Shown here: in pieces, positions 24,620 to 34,530 of the stretch
Position numbering within the stretch: the first letter of the stretch is position 1
How the letters are laid out: each line of letters starts with the position of its first letter
Assembly (NCBI GenBank): GCA_005518205.2
Contig: RFFC02000012.1
Location: 62,001 to 126,000, forward strand
Origin: Hormoscilla sp. GUM202
GTDB taxonomy: Bacteria > Cyanobacteriota > Cyanobacteriia > Cyanobacteriales > Desertifilaceae
Direction: 5' to 3'
Length of the DNA: 64,000 nucleotides
The notes under the pieces: generated by a model
The model's database searches: none
Seen by the model: only the letters and a program-made list of their open reading frames with translations
Told to the model about the DNA's origin: nothing
Translations under genes and position numbers: made by a program

Positions 24620-25318
24620 TCAGTCGCTACTTTTCACGGGACGGAAAGGATTCAAAAAATTAATCAACCCATAAAGTTCGCGGGACTGAACCCAGAGTCG
24701 TCCGCGACCCCGGAAATGGCAAACCAATCCTTCCCCGCCCAAAATTCCCGTTTTCAGATTCTTAAATGATAACCCCCCGATTACCTCCACATTGTAATTC
24801 AAGCTATCTTCAAAGGCCACGATGTAGCTAGTATCTACCACATAGTCTCCCTCTACAGGAATTTCCACAATTCCGCCATAGGAATTGAACCAGATATCCC
24901 CGCGTCCAGTTACCCGCACCAAAAACAAGGATTCGCCACTAAAGAAGCCCTTAAATCCTTGAAATTGAGTATCGATTTCTACCGTTGGACTAGCAGCTAC
25001 AAACCCAGAAGATTGAATCAGCAAGCTTTTCTCACTCAGGTAATAATGCTGAATATCTCCCGGCACTGCTGGCGAGATATAGATTTGTCCTGGTTTTCCC
25101 TCAGCAGTAAACTCGCTGACAAACAGGGACTCCCCACTTACCATCCGCGCCATACCCTTCATCAAACCTCCTTGCATCTTTGATTTCATCTTGATGCAAG
25201 TATCCATTGCCGCCATTGCCCCCGATTCAACTAAGACAGTTTGATTCGCCTGTAAGTTAATAATTAAAGAAGCATAGGCTGGCGAATGTTCTATTTCGTA
25301 AGCAATCTCATTTGTCAT
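24620..25318 (-). CDS. AIM24 family protein (TIGR00266-like), paralogue 1
   Basis: 232 aa, no membrane segment. Typical features: LVESGAMAAMDTCIKMKSKM, GGLMKGMARMVSGESLFVSE, GDIWFNSYGGIVEIPVEG, VDTSYIVAFED, GEGLVCHFRGRGRLWVQSR. The family forms double-psi or beta-helix-like trimers of uncertain role, linked to mitochondrial architecture in yeast. One of three tandem same-strand paralogues that probably form an operon ending here. Confidence 0.88.
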   Translation of the reverse strand: MTNEIAYEIEHSPAYASLIINLQANQTVLVESGAMAAMDTCIKMKSKMQGGLMKGMARMVSGESLFVSEFTAEGKPGQIYISPAVPGDIQHYYLSEKSLLIQSSGFVAASPTVEIDTQFQGFKGFFSGESLFLVRVTGRGDIWFNSYGGIVEIPVEGDYVVDTSYIVAFEDSLNYNVEVIGGLSFKNLKTGILGGEGLVCHFRGRGRLWVQSRELYGLINFLNPFRPVKSSD

Positions 25319-25349
25319 TTTACTTTCCCTTTGGATTCACATCTCGCTA

Positions 25350-26039
25350 CTACTTTCTGGGGGGAAGCTGAGGGCCAACTAATTGACCAAAAGCGCCTGG
25401 GTTGTGAGTCTGACAATATACTTTCCCTTGTCCTTGAAATCGACAAACTAATCCTTCGCCGCCCAAGAATGCTCCCCACCAGCTAGGATTAGCTTTACCA
25501 ATATTAAAGGTCAGACTTTTTTCAAAAGCCACAATATGACCGGTATCGACGATATATTCTCCGTTAACGGGTACTTCATAAATCCCGCCAAAGGAGGTCA
25601 ACAACAACTCACCATTACCCGTCATACTCAACCAAAAGATTGATTCTCCCGAAAAGAGCGATTTGAAACCTTGAAAGCCTAAGTCTATATCAACATCTGA
25701 AGCCGATGCCAGATAAGAAGTAGCCTGCACGACTAACTCTTGCCCCGTCATTTGATAAAGCATAATATCGCCTATCAATTTGGGAGCGATAAATATTTCT
25801 CCCCCGTCTCTGGGCGATCTAAAGACGCTCAAAAACAGCGATTCCCCAGCCACCATCCGTTTCAGTCCGCCGAGAATACCGCCCCCTTTCCCTTGTCGCA
25901 AGGTAGTGTTCGCACTGATGAAGCCACTCATGGCAATCATGCTGCCTGCTTCTGCTACTAATTCTTCTCTCGCCCCCAGAGTCACGCGGGCGATCGCGCT
26001 ATCTGGTTGATGCAAAAGTTCTATATCCATATTCTCCAC
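25350..26039 (-). CDS. AIM24 family protein, paralogue 2
   Basis: 229 aa: LVAEAGSMIAMSGFISANT, GGILGGLKRMVAGESLFLS, LLTSFGGIYEVPVNGEYIV, GEGLVCRFQGQGKVYCQTH. Closest in layout to paralogue 1; 31 bp separate it from that gene and 14 bp from paralogue 3. Probably co-transcribed. Function unknown. Confidence 0.88.
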   Translation of the reverse strand: MENMDIELLHQPDSAIARVTLGAREELVAEAGSMIAMSGFISANTTLRQGKGGGILGGLKRMVAGESLFLSVFRSPRDGGEIFIAPKLIGDIMLYQMTGQELVVQATSYLASASDVDIDLGFQGFKSLFSGESIFWLSMTGNGELLLTSFGGIYEVPVNGEYIVDTGHIVAFEKSLTFNIGKANPSWWGAFLGGEGLVCRFQGQGKVYCQTHNPGAFGQLVGPQLPPRK

Positions 26040-26053
26040 CCGATTAAAATTTT

Positions 26054-26716
26054 TTACTTAAATTTGGGGCGCAAAAATCCCACCAAACCATCAATACTGC
26101 GAGACTGGAGATAAATATCACCAGTACCAGTCAGTCGATTCACAAAACCTTCTCCGGAAGTCATCGACCCCAGCAGACCGCCAGCAAGTTTAATATTCAT
26201 TTTAATTCCCGGATCGTAGGCAACCAAATGACCGGTATCGACAATAAAGTCGCCGTTAATGGGTTTCCGGGTAATGCCACCATAAGCGCCAAAGAACACT
26301 ATACCCTTACCGCTGACTTGAAGTTTGAACAGTCCTTCACCAGAGAACCAACTCTTCAAACCGGCCCAGTACACTCCCAGCTTCACCCCAGTTCCATGAC
26401 AAATATAGGCACCCGGTTGAAAACAGAGGTCGCGCCCCCGTAATTCCACAGAAACTATGTCACCAATGCTGGACTGAGTGAGGACAAGATTTAAGGGTTG
26501 CTGGGTTTCATTGGAAAAGGTATTGACAAATAAGGACTCGCCCCCAAAGAATTTTTTCAGTAAAGCTGGGAAGAACCCGCCAGAAAAGTGGGTTTTCATG
26601 GTAAGTTGAGGGTCCATGCTAGTCATGGCTCCCGCCTCAGCGGTTATGGCCTCACCGGGATAGAGGGTAACGAAGATAGCAGCAAAAGCTGGTTTATAGC
26701 GAATTTCATGCTCCAC
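26054..26716 (-). CDS. AIM24 family protein, paralogue 3
   Basis: 220 aa from a GTG at 26716 (VEHEIRYKPAFAAIFVTLYP) with TAGGAG 8 nt upstream. A longer open frame upstream is unlikely to be translated because it lacks family similarity and runs into the disrupted gene. Motifs TAEAGAMTSMDPQLTMKTHF, GGFFPALLKKFFGGESLFVN, GEGFVNRLTGTGDIYLQSR. The most divergent of the three. First gene of the AIM24 operon. Confidence 0.85.
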   Translation of the reverse strand: MEHEIRYKPAFAAIFVTLYPGEAITAEAGAMTSMDPQLTMKTHFSGGFFPALLKKFFGGESLFVNTFSNETQQPLNLVLTQSSIGDIVSVELRGRDLCFQPGAYICHGTGVKLGVYWAGLKSWFSGEGLFKLQVSGKGIVFFGAYGGITRKPINGDFIVDTGHLVAYDPGIKMNIKLAGGLLGSMTSGEGFVNRLTGTGDIYLQSRSIDGLVGFLRPKFK

Positions 26717-27022
26717 TGGCTTTTCTCCTAGATTCTTCTCACTATAATTATTTGGCCCTTTTTTCGGTTTTCGTCTATCTTTCTTAACAAAGATTACATA
26801 AACATTGGACAAAAGCGATCGCTCTACGATTTTTTTTCCAAGAAAGCCATATTTAAGCCAGCATGACTTAATTGCATGCGGTAGAGTGCTGCCAGTTCCT
26901 GACAACCAGACCACACAACTGCTTCCCCTTGCTTGTCAACCATATTGGCCAACTGCAAAGCCCGATCGCGCGTCATCTCAGGAATATACTTGAGCAAGCA
27001 TTCACTCAGATAATCAAAGTTC

Positions 27023-28439
27023 GGCTCTTCGGTACTTGAGTTGCTAAACTATCAGATAAACACTCGTTTGCATTGAGCTAAAATTGTTACTAAATAATAG
27101 TAAAACTATTGCGGGGCTTGACTTGTAGCAGTTTTTATGCTTTAATTAAATTACGTACAGCATTGTTTAGTGAGGTAAAATTTATTATGGCTTCCAATGC
27201 ACAACTAAAACTACTCACAGATTTTCTGAATATCCCGGATGTTAAAGTTACTCATTTCAAACAGGATCCATCTCTAGGAATAATCCTCTCCATATCTAGT
27301 TTAAATTCTGAAGTAACTTGCCCTCACTGCGGTCAAAAGAGTCATAAACTTCACCACAATTATTCACATCTCATTAAAGACTTGCCTATGCATGGTCAAA
27401 ATGTTTATTTACAGGTCAATAAACGACAAATGAAATGTGAAAAATGTTTGACAACTTTTAGTGAGCCTTTGGAGTTTTGTGAACCAAAACGCAACTATAC
27501 TAAAAGACTTGCCGACGATATATTGAGTCAGGTCAAACATAGTAATATTAAAAGTGTTGCTGAAAGAACCGGGGTAAGTGAATCAGAAATTGAAACTATG
27601 TTAAAGGATTTAAGAAAAAGTTTGGTAGGTCAAAAACCTCAAGATTTAAAAAGATTGGGCATTGATGAAATTAGTCTGAGAAAAGGGCAAGGTAATTATT
27701 GTGCAGTATTAGTAGATTTGGACAATAGTCAACTTCTAGCTTTAGTCCCCGATCGCACCCAATCAGCCATTAAAAAAGTGTTGATGTCTTGGGGAATAGA
27801 CGTGTTATCAGGCATAGAAGAGGTAAGTATTGATTTATGGCGTCCTTATAAAAGTTTGGTAGAAAAATTAATGCCTAATGGGTCGGTTGTCGCTGATAGA
27901 TTTCATGTAATGCACCAGGTTCAAGAAGAATTAGACAATAGTCGTAAGCAAGCAAAAAAAGAAGTCAATAACATGAAAGACTCGGAGAAAAAAACTGCAA
28001 AAATTCAAGCAATTACACACGGGAAATATGTCCTTCTTGCTAATTCAGATAATTTAACGGAAGCTCAAAAAAGGAAATTAGAAGAAATCAATAAAGAATT
28101 TCCTAAGCTGCAAAAAATGCATGGATTAAAAGAGCAACTTAGAGAAATATTTGAGAATGACATAAATTGGTTTGATGGTTTATTGGATTTAGCAGAATGG
28201 TTGAAAAAATCAGCAGATTTGTTTCCAAAAAGTCAAGGGACAATCCGTCGCTGGTTAGTGGAGATAACAGCATATTTTGAGCAAAGAACAACTAATGGTA
28301 TCGTCGAAGGAATTAACCAAAAAATTAAGTTAGTTAAACGGTGCGGATTTGGTTTTCGTAACATAGACAATTTTGAGCTAAGATGTTTATTAGCTTTTCA
28401 AGATTAGCAATAGTTTAGCAAACCAAGTACCGAAGAGCC
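27023..28439 (+). mobile_element. ISL3-family insertion sequence, 1417 bp, complete
   Basis: Terminal inverted repeats GGCTCTTCGGTACTTGAGTT.. / ..AACCAAGTACCGAAGAGCC with extension into GCTAAACTAT. It is flanked by the perfect 8-bp target duplication CAAAGTTC (27015-27022 and 28440-28447), the size expected for ISL3. It encodes one intact transposase, so the insertion is recent. It interrupts the ClpS-like tail of the NACHT gene. Confidence 0.95.
27187..28407 (+). CDS. ISL3-family transposase
   Basis: 406 aa from the ATG at 27187 (MASNAQLKLLTDFLNIPDVK); the 26 codons upstream are not part of the family. N-terminal zinc-binding CPHCGQKSHK and CEKCLTTF, an HTH region (VKHSNIKSVAERTGVSESEI), and the DDE domain with GIDEISLRKGQGNY, SIDLWRPYKSLVEKLMP, VVADRFHVMHQV and TTNGIVEGINQKIKLVKRCG. 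Full length and apparently intact. Confidence 0.93.
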   Translation: MASNAQLKLLTDFLNIPDVKVTHFKQDPSLGIILSISSLNSEVTCPHCGQKSHKLHHNYSHLIKDLPMHGQNVYLQVNKRQMKCEKCLTTFSEPLEFCEPKRNYTKRLADDILSQVKHSNIKSVAERTGVSESEIETMLKDLRKSLVGQKPQDLKRLGIDEISLRKGQGNYCAVLVDLDNSQLLALVPDRTQSAIKKVLMSWGIDVLSGIEEVSIDLWRPYKSLVEKLMPNGSVVADRFHVMHQVQEELDNSRKQAKKEVNNMKDSEKKTAKIQAITHGKYVLLANSDNLTEAQKRKLEEINKEFPKLQKMHGLKEQLREIFENDINWFDGLLDLAEWLKKSADLFPKSQGTIRRWLVEITAYFEQRTTNGIVEGINQKIKLVKRCGFGFRNIDNFELRCLLAFQD

Positions 28440-30765
28440 CAAAGTTCCCGAACTCATCCTTGAGGAGAATCACCAAATAGGAAGATTTATCGTTATTTGC
28501 AGATTGCTCGGAGGGCGGCAAACATTTAACATAACTAATAGCTTGCGCTAGACCGGGATTTAGCTGCATAGTTTGGTCGTAATCCTCTACTACACCCTGA
28601 TAGTCTCCTAACCTGTAGCGCACCAAACTCCGACCCCCATAAGCTTCCGCTAGATCGGCATTGAGGGCGATCGCCTGAGTATAATCTTCCAGGGCCCGGG
28701 AGTCTTCCCCGATCGCGGCCCGGGCATGAGCCCGTTGCAGATAGCCTTGAGCCTGGTTAGGACTGACAAGCAGATTTTCCAAATAATTTTCGATTGCCAG
28801 ATCGGCAAAATGTGCTTGCAGGATGCGGTGAGTAAAGATGTAACCTCCACCCACCTTTTGTAAAAAACCGCGTTCCGCCCCATAGTCAAGGAAACGGGCG
28901 TAGTTCCAGGGAATATCGCCATTACTATAAAGAACCAGGCGCTGAATAAAATGCTTAATGCAAGCATCTCCTCCTTTGAGCATAGCCAGAACTAGCCCCA
29001 CGACCCCCCCAGTAAAGATCGGCAGACTTAAAACCTGTGGCAAAAGCACTTTCCCCATTAGTCCTGCGCCGCCCATCAAGCACAGCAAACTTCCCGTCAA
29101 TGCAAAAACGATCGCATTTTCCCATGACTGCCAGATACCCTCATTCGGAACTGTGGTTTTTTCCAGCTTTTCGCTCATCAGCCCGCTAAATAGTAGCCCA
29201 CTCATGCCCAGCACTACTCCCCAAAACAGCCCCCCAGTCAGCCCGCCACTGACTCCACAAATCAATCCCAAAGGCAGCCATTTTTTCGCATTCCCCCAGG
29301 ACCATTTTAGCGCTTCTACTGGCTCGATTGGTTCTGTTTTCGTACTCGCTGCACCTACGAGCCCGCCAACTATCCCGATGCTGGGATTCCCTGCTACCAA
29401 TCCCACTATCCCAGCAATCAGCCCCCAAATCAAACCATTAATCGCCTTTACCCCGATCGCGTAAGTTTGGTAGGCTTTAGTATTTTCCTTGCCACTGAAT
29501 TGCCAAAATGGTAGAGTCAACTTATGCTTGGGATCCAGACGCAGCCAACTCGGCTGCATGCGCTCGATTAATAGTAGAGTTTGAGACTGCTGCTCCATCC
29601 GCCAGGCCATCCCACTCAGCCATCGGAGCGATCGGGCTCGGCCATATTGCTCTCCTCTCTGGCGGCGGGTAAACATCCGTTCAATATAAGCATTAAATAG
29701 ATGTTTGCGGGGTGGGGAATCTAGGGCCGACAAATCTGCCACCGACATCCCCTCGTAAGCGCGGGCGATCGCCTGAAGCATCAGGGGTGTAGTTACCAAC
29801 TCTTGCAGTTTCCGATCTGACTGCAGCCAGGTATTTAATCCGGCCATTTCTGCCCCGGCCAGATATTCCTGGACTGCTTCTGGGGTCAGGGGTTGGAGTA
29901 CGATCGCCCCTTGCAGTTTCAGACGCTGTGGGAGCATTTCATACTCTCGCAGGCGCGTCGTTACCACCATTTCCGTGCGTCCGTATTGCTGGCTAAATTG
30001 AGCGATCGCCTGCACGCATAATGGCATGTACGTGACTTCATCCAACCCATCAAGCAACAGCAACAGTTCCTGAGATTTTATCCAACTCCGAGCAATTTGC
30101 GAGGGAACCTGATACTGGCCCTGGAGTTCGGCGACCAACCAATCGGCAAAAGTTTTTTTCTCCCGCCGCCAAAAAGATGATAGATTAAATATAACTGGAA
30201 TCGGCTGGTGCATGTCTGCTTGGGCCCGATCGAGCAGGTCCCGGGCCATGGACAGTAAAGTCGCGGTCTTGCCAGAACCCGGTTCCCCCAGGATCAGGAG
30301 ACTTCGCCCCTTTCCCAATTGGTCAAACAAGTCAATTGCCTTTGTACCTTGGGGCAATATTTGACGCGGTGCTTCTGGGGTTTCCCACCCCACCCCGATC
30401 GGACCTTCTATAACATCTAGTCGTTCTTCTAGACTCAGGGAGATTGCTGGAGAGCTAATTTTTTCTAATACACCTCCGATCCAATAATTTCTCACCTTAT
30501 TCAGTAAAGTCTGGCGGTGGCGGTAACTTTCTCTGACTGAAACTGTTTCAATCCTCTTTTGCAACTGTGGTAATGCCTGGATCTTCATATTTATCTTACC
30601 GAAAGTAGTCATAGTCACGGCCAAACCCAATCTAATGGTATTTTATGGCCCTTTTACCTGATGGAGCACAGATAATCTTAGTTTGCCCTATTTTGCGTTC
30701 TCGTCTATCTTTATTAAGAAAGATTAACTGGCGCAGTCTATTCAGCACTTCTGAGAATATAACCT

Positions 30766-31584
30766 ATGGCTCACCAACCCCGCAAGCGCTTTGCTCAACA
30801 CTGGCTACGCAGTGACCGGGTGCTCGATCGCATAATCATGGCGGCAGATTTGGAATCCGGCGATCGGGTGCTAGAAATCGGTCCAGGGACCGGCAGTCTG
30901 ACTCGTCGATTATTGCCCCTAGTGGAGTCGGTAGTGGCGGTAGAAATTGACCGGGATCTATGCCGTAAGTTGACTGCGGGGCTGGGGAAGTCGGAAAACT
31001 TTCTCCTGCTGCAAGGGGATATCCTCTCTCTGGATTTGTCGGAGCTGCTGAGGTCTTTTCGGTCGTTCCAAAACTTAAATAAAGTTGTTGCCAATATTCC
31101 CTATAATATCACGGGTCCGATTCTGGAAAAACTGCTGGGCACAATTGAACATCCTGCTGCTTTTCCCTACAAGATAATAGTGCTGCTGCTGCAAAAGGAA
31201 GTGGCGCAACGCCTAGTTGCCCGATCGGGCTCTAGAGCCTTCGGGGCCCTATCAGTGCGGGTGCAGTATAATGCGGAATGCGAGTTAATTTGTACAGTGC
31301 CAGCGTCGGCTTTCTACCCACCTCCCCAGGTAGAGTCAGCAGTAGTGCGGTTGCGTCCCCGACAGTGCTCGCCTGTAGCAGTTGACCCCCGGCACCTGGA
31401 AATGCTGGTTCTGCTGGGTTTCGCCGCCAAGCGGAAAATGTTGCGCAATAATCTGAAATCAGTGGTCGGGAGCGATCGCCTGATTGGGTTACTATCAGAA
31501 TTAGGAGTGAATCCCCAAGCCCGGGCTGAGGACTTGAGTGTCAGTCAGTGGGTATCCTTGAGCAATTTCTTGGTCGGTTCGTAG
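30766..31584 (+). CDS. rsmA: 16S rRNA dimethyladenosine transferase RsmA (KsgA)
   Basis: 272 aa. Dimethylates two adjacent adenines near the 3' end of 16S rRNA using SAM. Motifs KRFAQHWLRSDRVLDRI, VLEIGPGTGSLTRRLL (SAM site), VAVEIDRDL and ANIPYNITGPILEKLL (catalytic NxPY). Normal length, ATG with AACCT just upstream but no clear SD. In many cyanobacteria rsmA is followed by ispE and DUF3082; here those lie at 53.7-55 kb on the other strand, and an IS begins 7 bp after the stop. Confidence 0.95.
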   Translation: MAHQPRKRFAQHWLRSDRVLDRIIMAADLESGDRVLEIGPGTGSLTRRLLPLVESVVAVEIDRDLCRKLTAGLGKSENFLLLQGDILSLDLSELLRSFRSFQNLNKVVANIPYNITGPILEKLLGTIEHPAAFPYKIIVLLLQKEVAQRLVARSGSRAFGALSVRVQYNAECELICTVPASAFYPPPQVESAVVRLRPRQCSPVAVDPRHLEMLVLLGFAAKRKMLRNNLKSVVGSDRLIGLLSELGVNPQARAEDLSVSQWVSLSNFLVGS

Positions 31585-31590
31585 TAAACA

Positions 31591-32920
31591 CTTTAGGAAT
31601 GGGAATTTAATAAAATGTCAAACTGAGGAACACAGTGCTAAAGTTATTTAGTACATTCCGCCAGAGGGCACCCTAGACAATGCAACCCTACAACTCTGAC
31701 ATTGAACAGCAAAGGCAAAGATACTACCGGTCTTTATCAGAGAAGGACCGGCGACGCTATGCCGCTATCGAAGCGCTCAAACTCGGCTACGGTGGTATCA
31801 GTTACATGGTTAACCTGCTCGGCTGTCATGCCCACACCATCCGTCGAGGCATGAAAGAACTGAGTAATGAGCAAGCAATGAGTGATGAGCGGATTCGTCA
31901 ACCAGGAGGTGGACGCAAAAGAGCCTTAGAGCAGATCGAGGGATTAGATGAATCATTCTTTCGAGTTATAGAAAATCATACAGCAGGTTCGCCGATGGAT
32001 TCATCCATCAAATGGACGCATCTAACGCGCCAGCAAATAGCCGACTTATTGTGCCAAGAAGAAGAGATTTCAGTCAGTGTCACAGTGGTGGCTCAATTGC
32101 TCGATAAACATAACTTTCGTCGTCGCAAGGCTTTCAAGACCAAAACTACAGGAGACCATCGGAAGCGCAATGAGCAGTTTGAGAAAATATCGACCCTTGT
32201 CGAGAGCTACAAAAATACTGGCAATCCCGTTATGAGTATGGACACAAAAAAAAAGAGTTTAGAGGCCAGCTCTATCGTGAGGGGCACACCTATACCCAAA
32301 AGACTATCCAGATTTACGACCATGACTGGCCTTCTCTGGCACAAGGGAAAGTGATTCCCCATGCTCTGTATGACATGAAACACAATATTGGTTATGTGCA
32401 GATAGGAACCTCCCATGACACCAGTGAGTTTGCCTGTGACTCAATTCGCTATTGGTGGCTTAACTACGGAGCTGTACTGTATCCATTGGCAACATCAATT
32501 TTGCTGCTGTGTGATGGCGGTGGCAGTAATAGTTCTCGCACTTATCTATTTAAAGAGGCTTTGCAGACCCTCAGTAACGAACTCGCCATTGAAATTCGTA
32601 TCGCTCATTACCCTCCTTATACATCAAAATACAATCCGATTGAACATCGTTTGTTCCCCCATATCAGCCGGGTGTGTGAGGGTGTAATCTTTGACAAAGT
32701 AGAAACGGCCAAGGACTTGATAGCGACAGCTACAACACAGGCAGGTTTACAGGTTTTTACAACTGTGATTGACAAGGTTTATCAAACTGGCAAGAAAGTC
32801 GCTGCGGACTTTAAGGAAACCATGGACATTGTCTTTGATGAAATCCTCCCTCAATGGAACTACACAGCCAAACCTCAGCAGACATGACTTTGATAAATTA
32901 TTAAATCCTCATTCCTTAGC
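31591..32920 (+). mobile_element. ISAzo13-type insertion sequence, about 1.33 kb
   Basis: Imperfect ends CTTTAGGAATGGGAATTTAAT (left) and the reverse complement of ATTAAATCCTCATTCCTTAG (right). The right end is fixed by comparison with the partial copy at 40074-40353, where identity stops at the same base. No convincing target duplication. Transposase is in two frames. Confidence 0.8.
31680..32887 (+). CDS. ISAzo13-type transposase, two frames joined at an A9 run
   Basis: The first frame (MQPYNSDIEQQRQRYYRSLS..QPGGGRKRALEQIEGLDESF..VAQLLDKHNFRRRKAFKT..MSMDTKKK) leaves family sense after nine A at about 32246-32254. A -1 shift there gives EFRGQLYREGHTYTQKTIQI then HDWPSLAQGKVIPHALYDMK..LLCDGGGSNSSRTYLFKEAL..YPPYTSKYNPIEHRLFPHI..NYTAKPQQT. 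A9 is a classic slippery run, so the enzyme may be made by -1 frameshifting, or it may simply be mutated. Confidence 0.85.
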
Positions 32921-33001
32921 CACAGGTGGTCTAGACTTTTCGTGTTATTAGAATGTGAAACAGTTCTGCCTCTCTTAACGGCGGGAGGATGTCAAAAGAA
33001 G

Positions 33002-33952
33002 ATGATAGCGAAGAAATTTATGTGGGACAATTGGATAGTTTTGGGTTTACTTTCTCCAATGATATGGGCTATAGCTCATTTAATAGACACTTATTTCGTA
33101 GGAGGAGATGTTTTAACAGATGAGTATGATGGAACGATAGTTACTAGTATTTTTCATGTCTCTCCTTTGATTATATTTCCGTTCATTAAACTTGAATTTC
33201 CGCCAATTGGCATATTTTTTCCCCTAATAATACTAGGCGGATTATTCTATAGCATATCATCATTTTTTTATTTCAAAGCTTTATTTAAAGTTAATGACGT
33301 ATCGATAATAGAAGTTTTGGCTAATATAGCGATTGCTCTAGTCCCTATCATGTCTTTTTTCGCACTGCATGAACAATTATCAATAATGCAATATATTGGC
33401 TTCGGCATAACTATAGTTGGTGCTTGCACTTTATCTCTAAATAAGAGTATAGAAAAGCACGATTTATTGAAAGTTTTGTTACCTATGATAGGAGCAGTAA
33501 CTTTTCTATCCATGTGTGTAGTGATAGAGGAAGCTGTATATAGAATAATCAACTTCTGGAGCGGATTTTTATTTTTTTGTTTAGGATGTGGCCTAGGAGG
33601 GGTAATATTCTGGTTGATCCGAGCAGTAAAATTTGCCAACCAACGAGAAAGTATATTAGAAATTAGCAAAAAAAACTTCAAAATCTTTCTCACAGGAGAA
33701 CTGCTTTCCTTAGTTTCCATACTACTGCAAGAAAGATCTATTGATGTTAGCAGTTCTCCTTCACTAGTACTAATTTTGCAAAGCTTGATACCTATATTCA
33801 TTTTACTATTTAGTTTTTTGAGCAACATTGTTTTAAGAGAGAATGAAAAACTAAAAGAAATTCTAATGCAACAAACGAAAGGATGGACAGTGAAAACTAT
33901 ATCCACTCTGATTATCGCTATGGGTATATATTTATCTATCAGATATAGCTAG
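33002..33952 (+). CDS. EamA/DMT-family transporter-like membrane protein
   Basis: 316 aa from the ATG at 33002 (GGGAGG 13 nt upstream). About ten hydrophobic segments in two homologous halves, typical of drug/metabolite exporters: FYFKALFKVNDVSIIEVLAN, IALVPIMSFFALHEQLSIMQ, YIGFGITIVGACTLSLNKSI, and in the second half LILQSLIPIFILLFSFLSNI. AT-rich, like the genes that follow on the opposite strand. Lying inside the IS-bracketed cassette, it may export the cassette product. Confidence 0.8.
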   Translation: MIAKKFMWDNWIVLGLLSPMIWAIAHLIDTYFVGGDVLTDEYDGTIVTSIFHVSPLIIFPFIKLEFPPIGIFFPLIILGGLFYSISSFFYFKALFKVNDVSIIEVLANIAIALVPIMSFFALHEQLSIMQYIGFGITIVGACTLSLNKSIEKHDLLKVLLPMIGAVTFLSMCVVIEEAVYRIINFWSGFLFFCLGCGLGGVIFWLIRAVKFANQRESILEISKKNFKIFLTGELLSLVSILLQERSIDVSSSPSLVLILQSLIPIFILLFSFLSNIVLRENEKLKEILMQQTKGWTVKTISTLIIAMGIYLSIRYS

Positions 33953-34530
33953 TCTAAATGATTTGTGCAAATTATAGCAGGACTCAAAAGCATTGCTGTG
34001 CAAGGCTTTCGGTGATAGCAAGTTGTATAAATGATTTAGGCTTGCTATAGCCAGCCCTTTCAACGTGTATCTTGAAAGCAGTCACATTTACCATCGTAGG
34101 ACCACAGGGAACGCATTTACCAAATTGGGTCTTCCGGACTTATTATGTAAAGCGATCGCTTTCTACGACACCAAAGCCTTACGATGACTGCTTTTTAGTC
34201 CAAGATAACTCGCTATTTATTTATTTATATCGATTTGGCTTTAATGCCTCTCATGGTAAGAGTAAAGCGTGTATTTTTGGCCGCAATTTTACATACCTCG
34301 TCCGCTTGAGCCCCAAATTGGTTCTCCACAAAACAAACGCTATAACTCAAATCAAGCTGGCTGCTGACACATCTCTGTCAAACCCTCGTATCTCGTGAAA
34401 TATGATTTTCCACTACGGTATCTTAAGGGTTTCAGCCGTACTGGATATCGAAAAACTCCTTTTTTCCCCTAAAAGCACAGAATCTAGATCTATCAAGGGT
34501 TTGAGGTAATTGTGTCAGGCAGCCAGCAAA
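33953..34530. other. Intergenic between the transporter and the oxygenase operon
   Basis: A 108-codon frame at 34072-34398 (+) has no recognisable motif and no ribosome site, and I do not call it. Starts with a small repeat (TTGCTGTGCAAGGCTTTCGG, compare 17861). The rest is A/T-rich and may hold the divergent promoters. Confidence 0.5.

Larger units (their letters stand above)
26824..30630 (-). pseudogene. NACHT NTPase-TM-TPR protein with ClpS-like tail, split by an ISL3 element
   Basis: Removing the IS (27023-28439) and one 8-bp target duplication restores one frame of 793 codons from 30630 to the TAG at 26824-26826. Order: N-terminal region; NACHT/STAND NTPase with Walker A GEPGSGKT (115-122) and Walker B LLLLDGLDEV (190-199); winged-helix-like region; four to six hydrophobic glycine-rich segments (about 385-560); TPRs (YLQRAHARAAIGEDSRALED, AYGGRSLVRYRLGDYQG; about 625-690); then about 79 residues like ClpS (YLVILLKDEFGNF + DYLSECLLKYIPEMTRDRAL, GEAVVWSGCQELAALYRMQL). 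ClpS is the N-degron adaptor of ClpAP/CP. Here the pocket Asn-Asp-Asp reads Lys-Asp-Glu and the pocket His reads Asp, so N-degron binding is doubtful. The truncated protein (746 aa as interrupted) may still be made without the tail. NACHT proteins in bacteria often serve phage defence. Confidence 0.8.

Noticed and set aside
28958..29464. 168-codon + strand frame
   Set aside because: Shadow of the glycine-rich membrane region of the NACHT gene.
34072..34398. 108-codon frame before the oxygenase operon
   Set aside because: No recognisable motif or SD and starts in a repeat; could not be supported.
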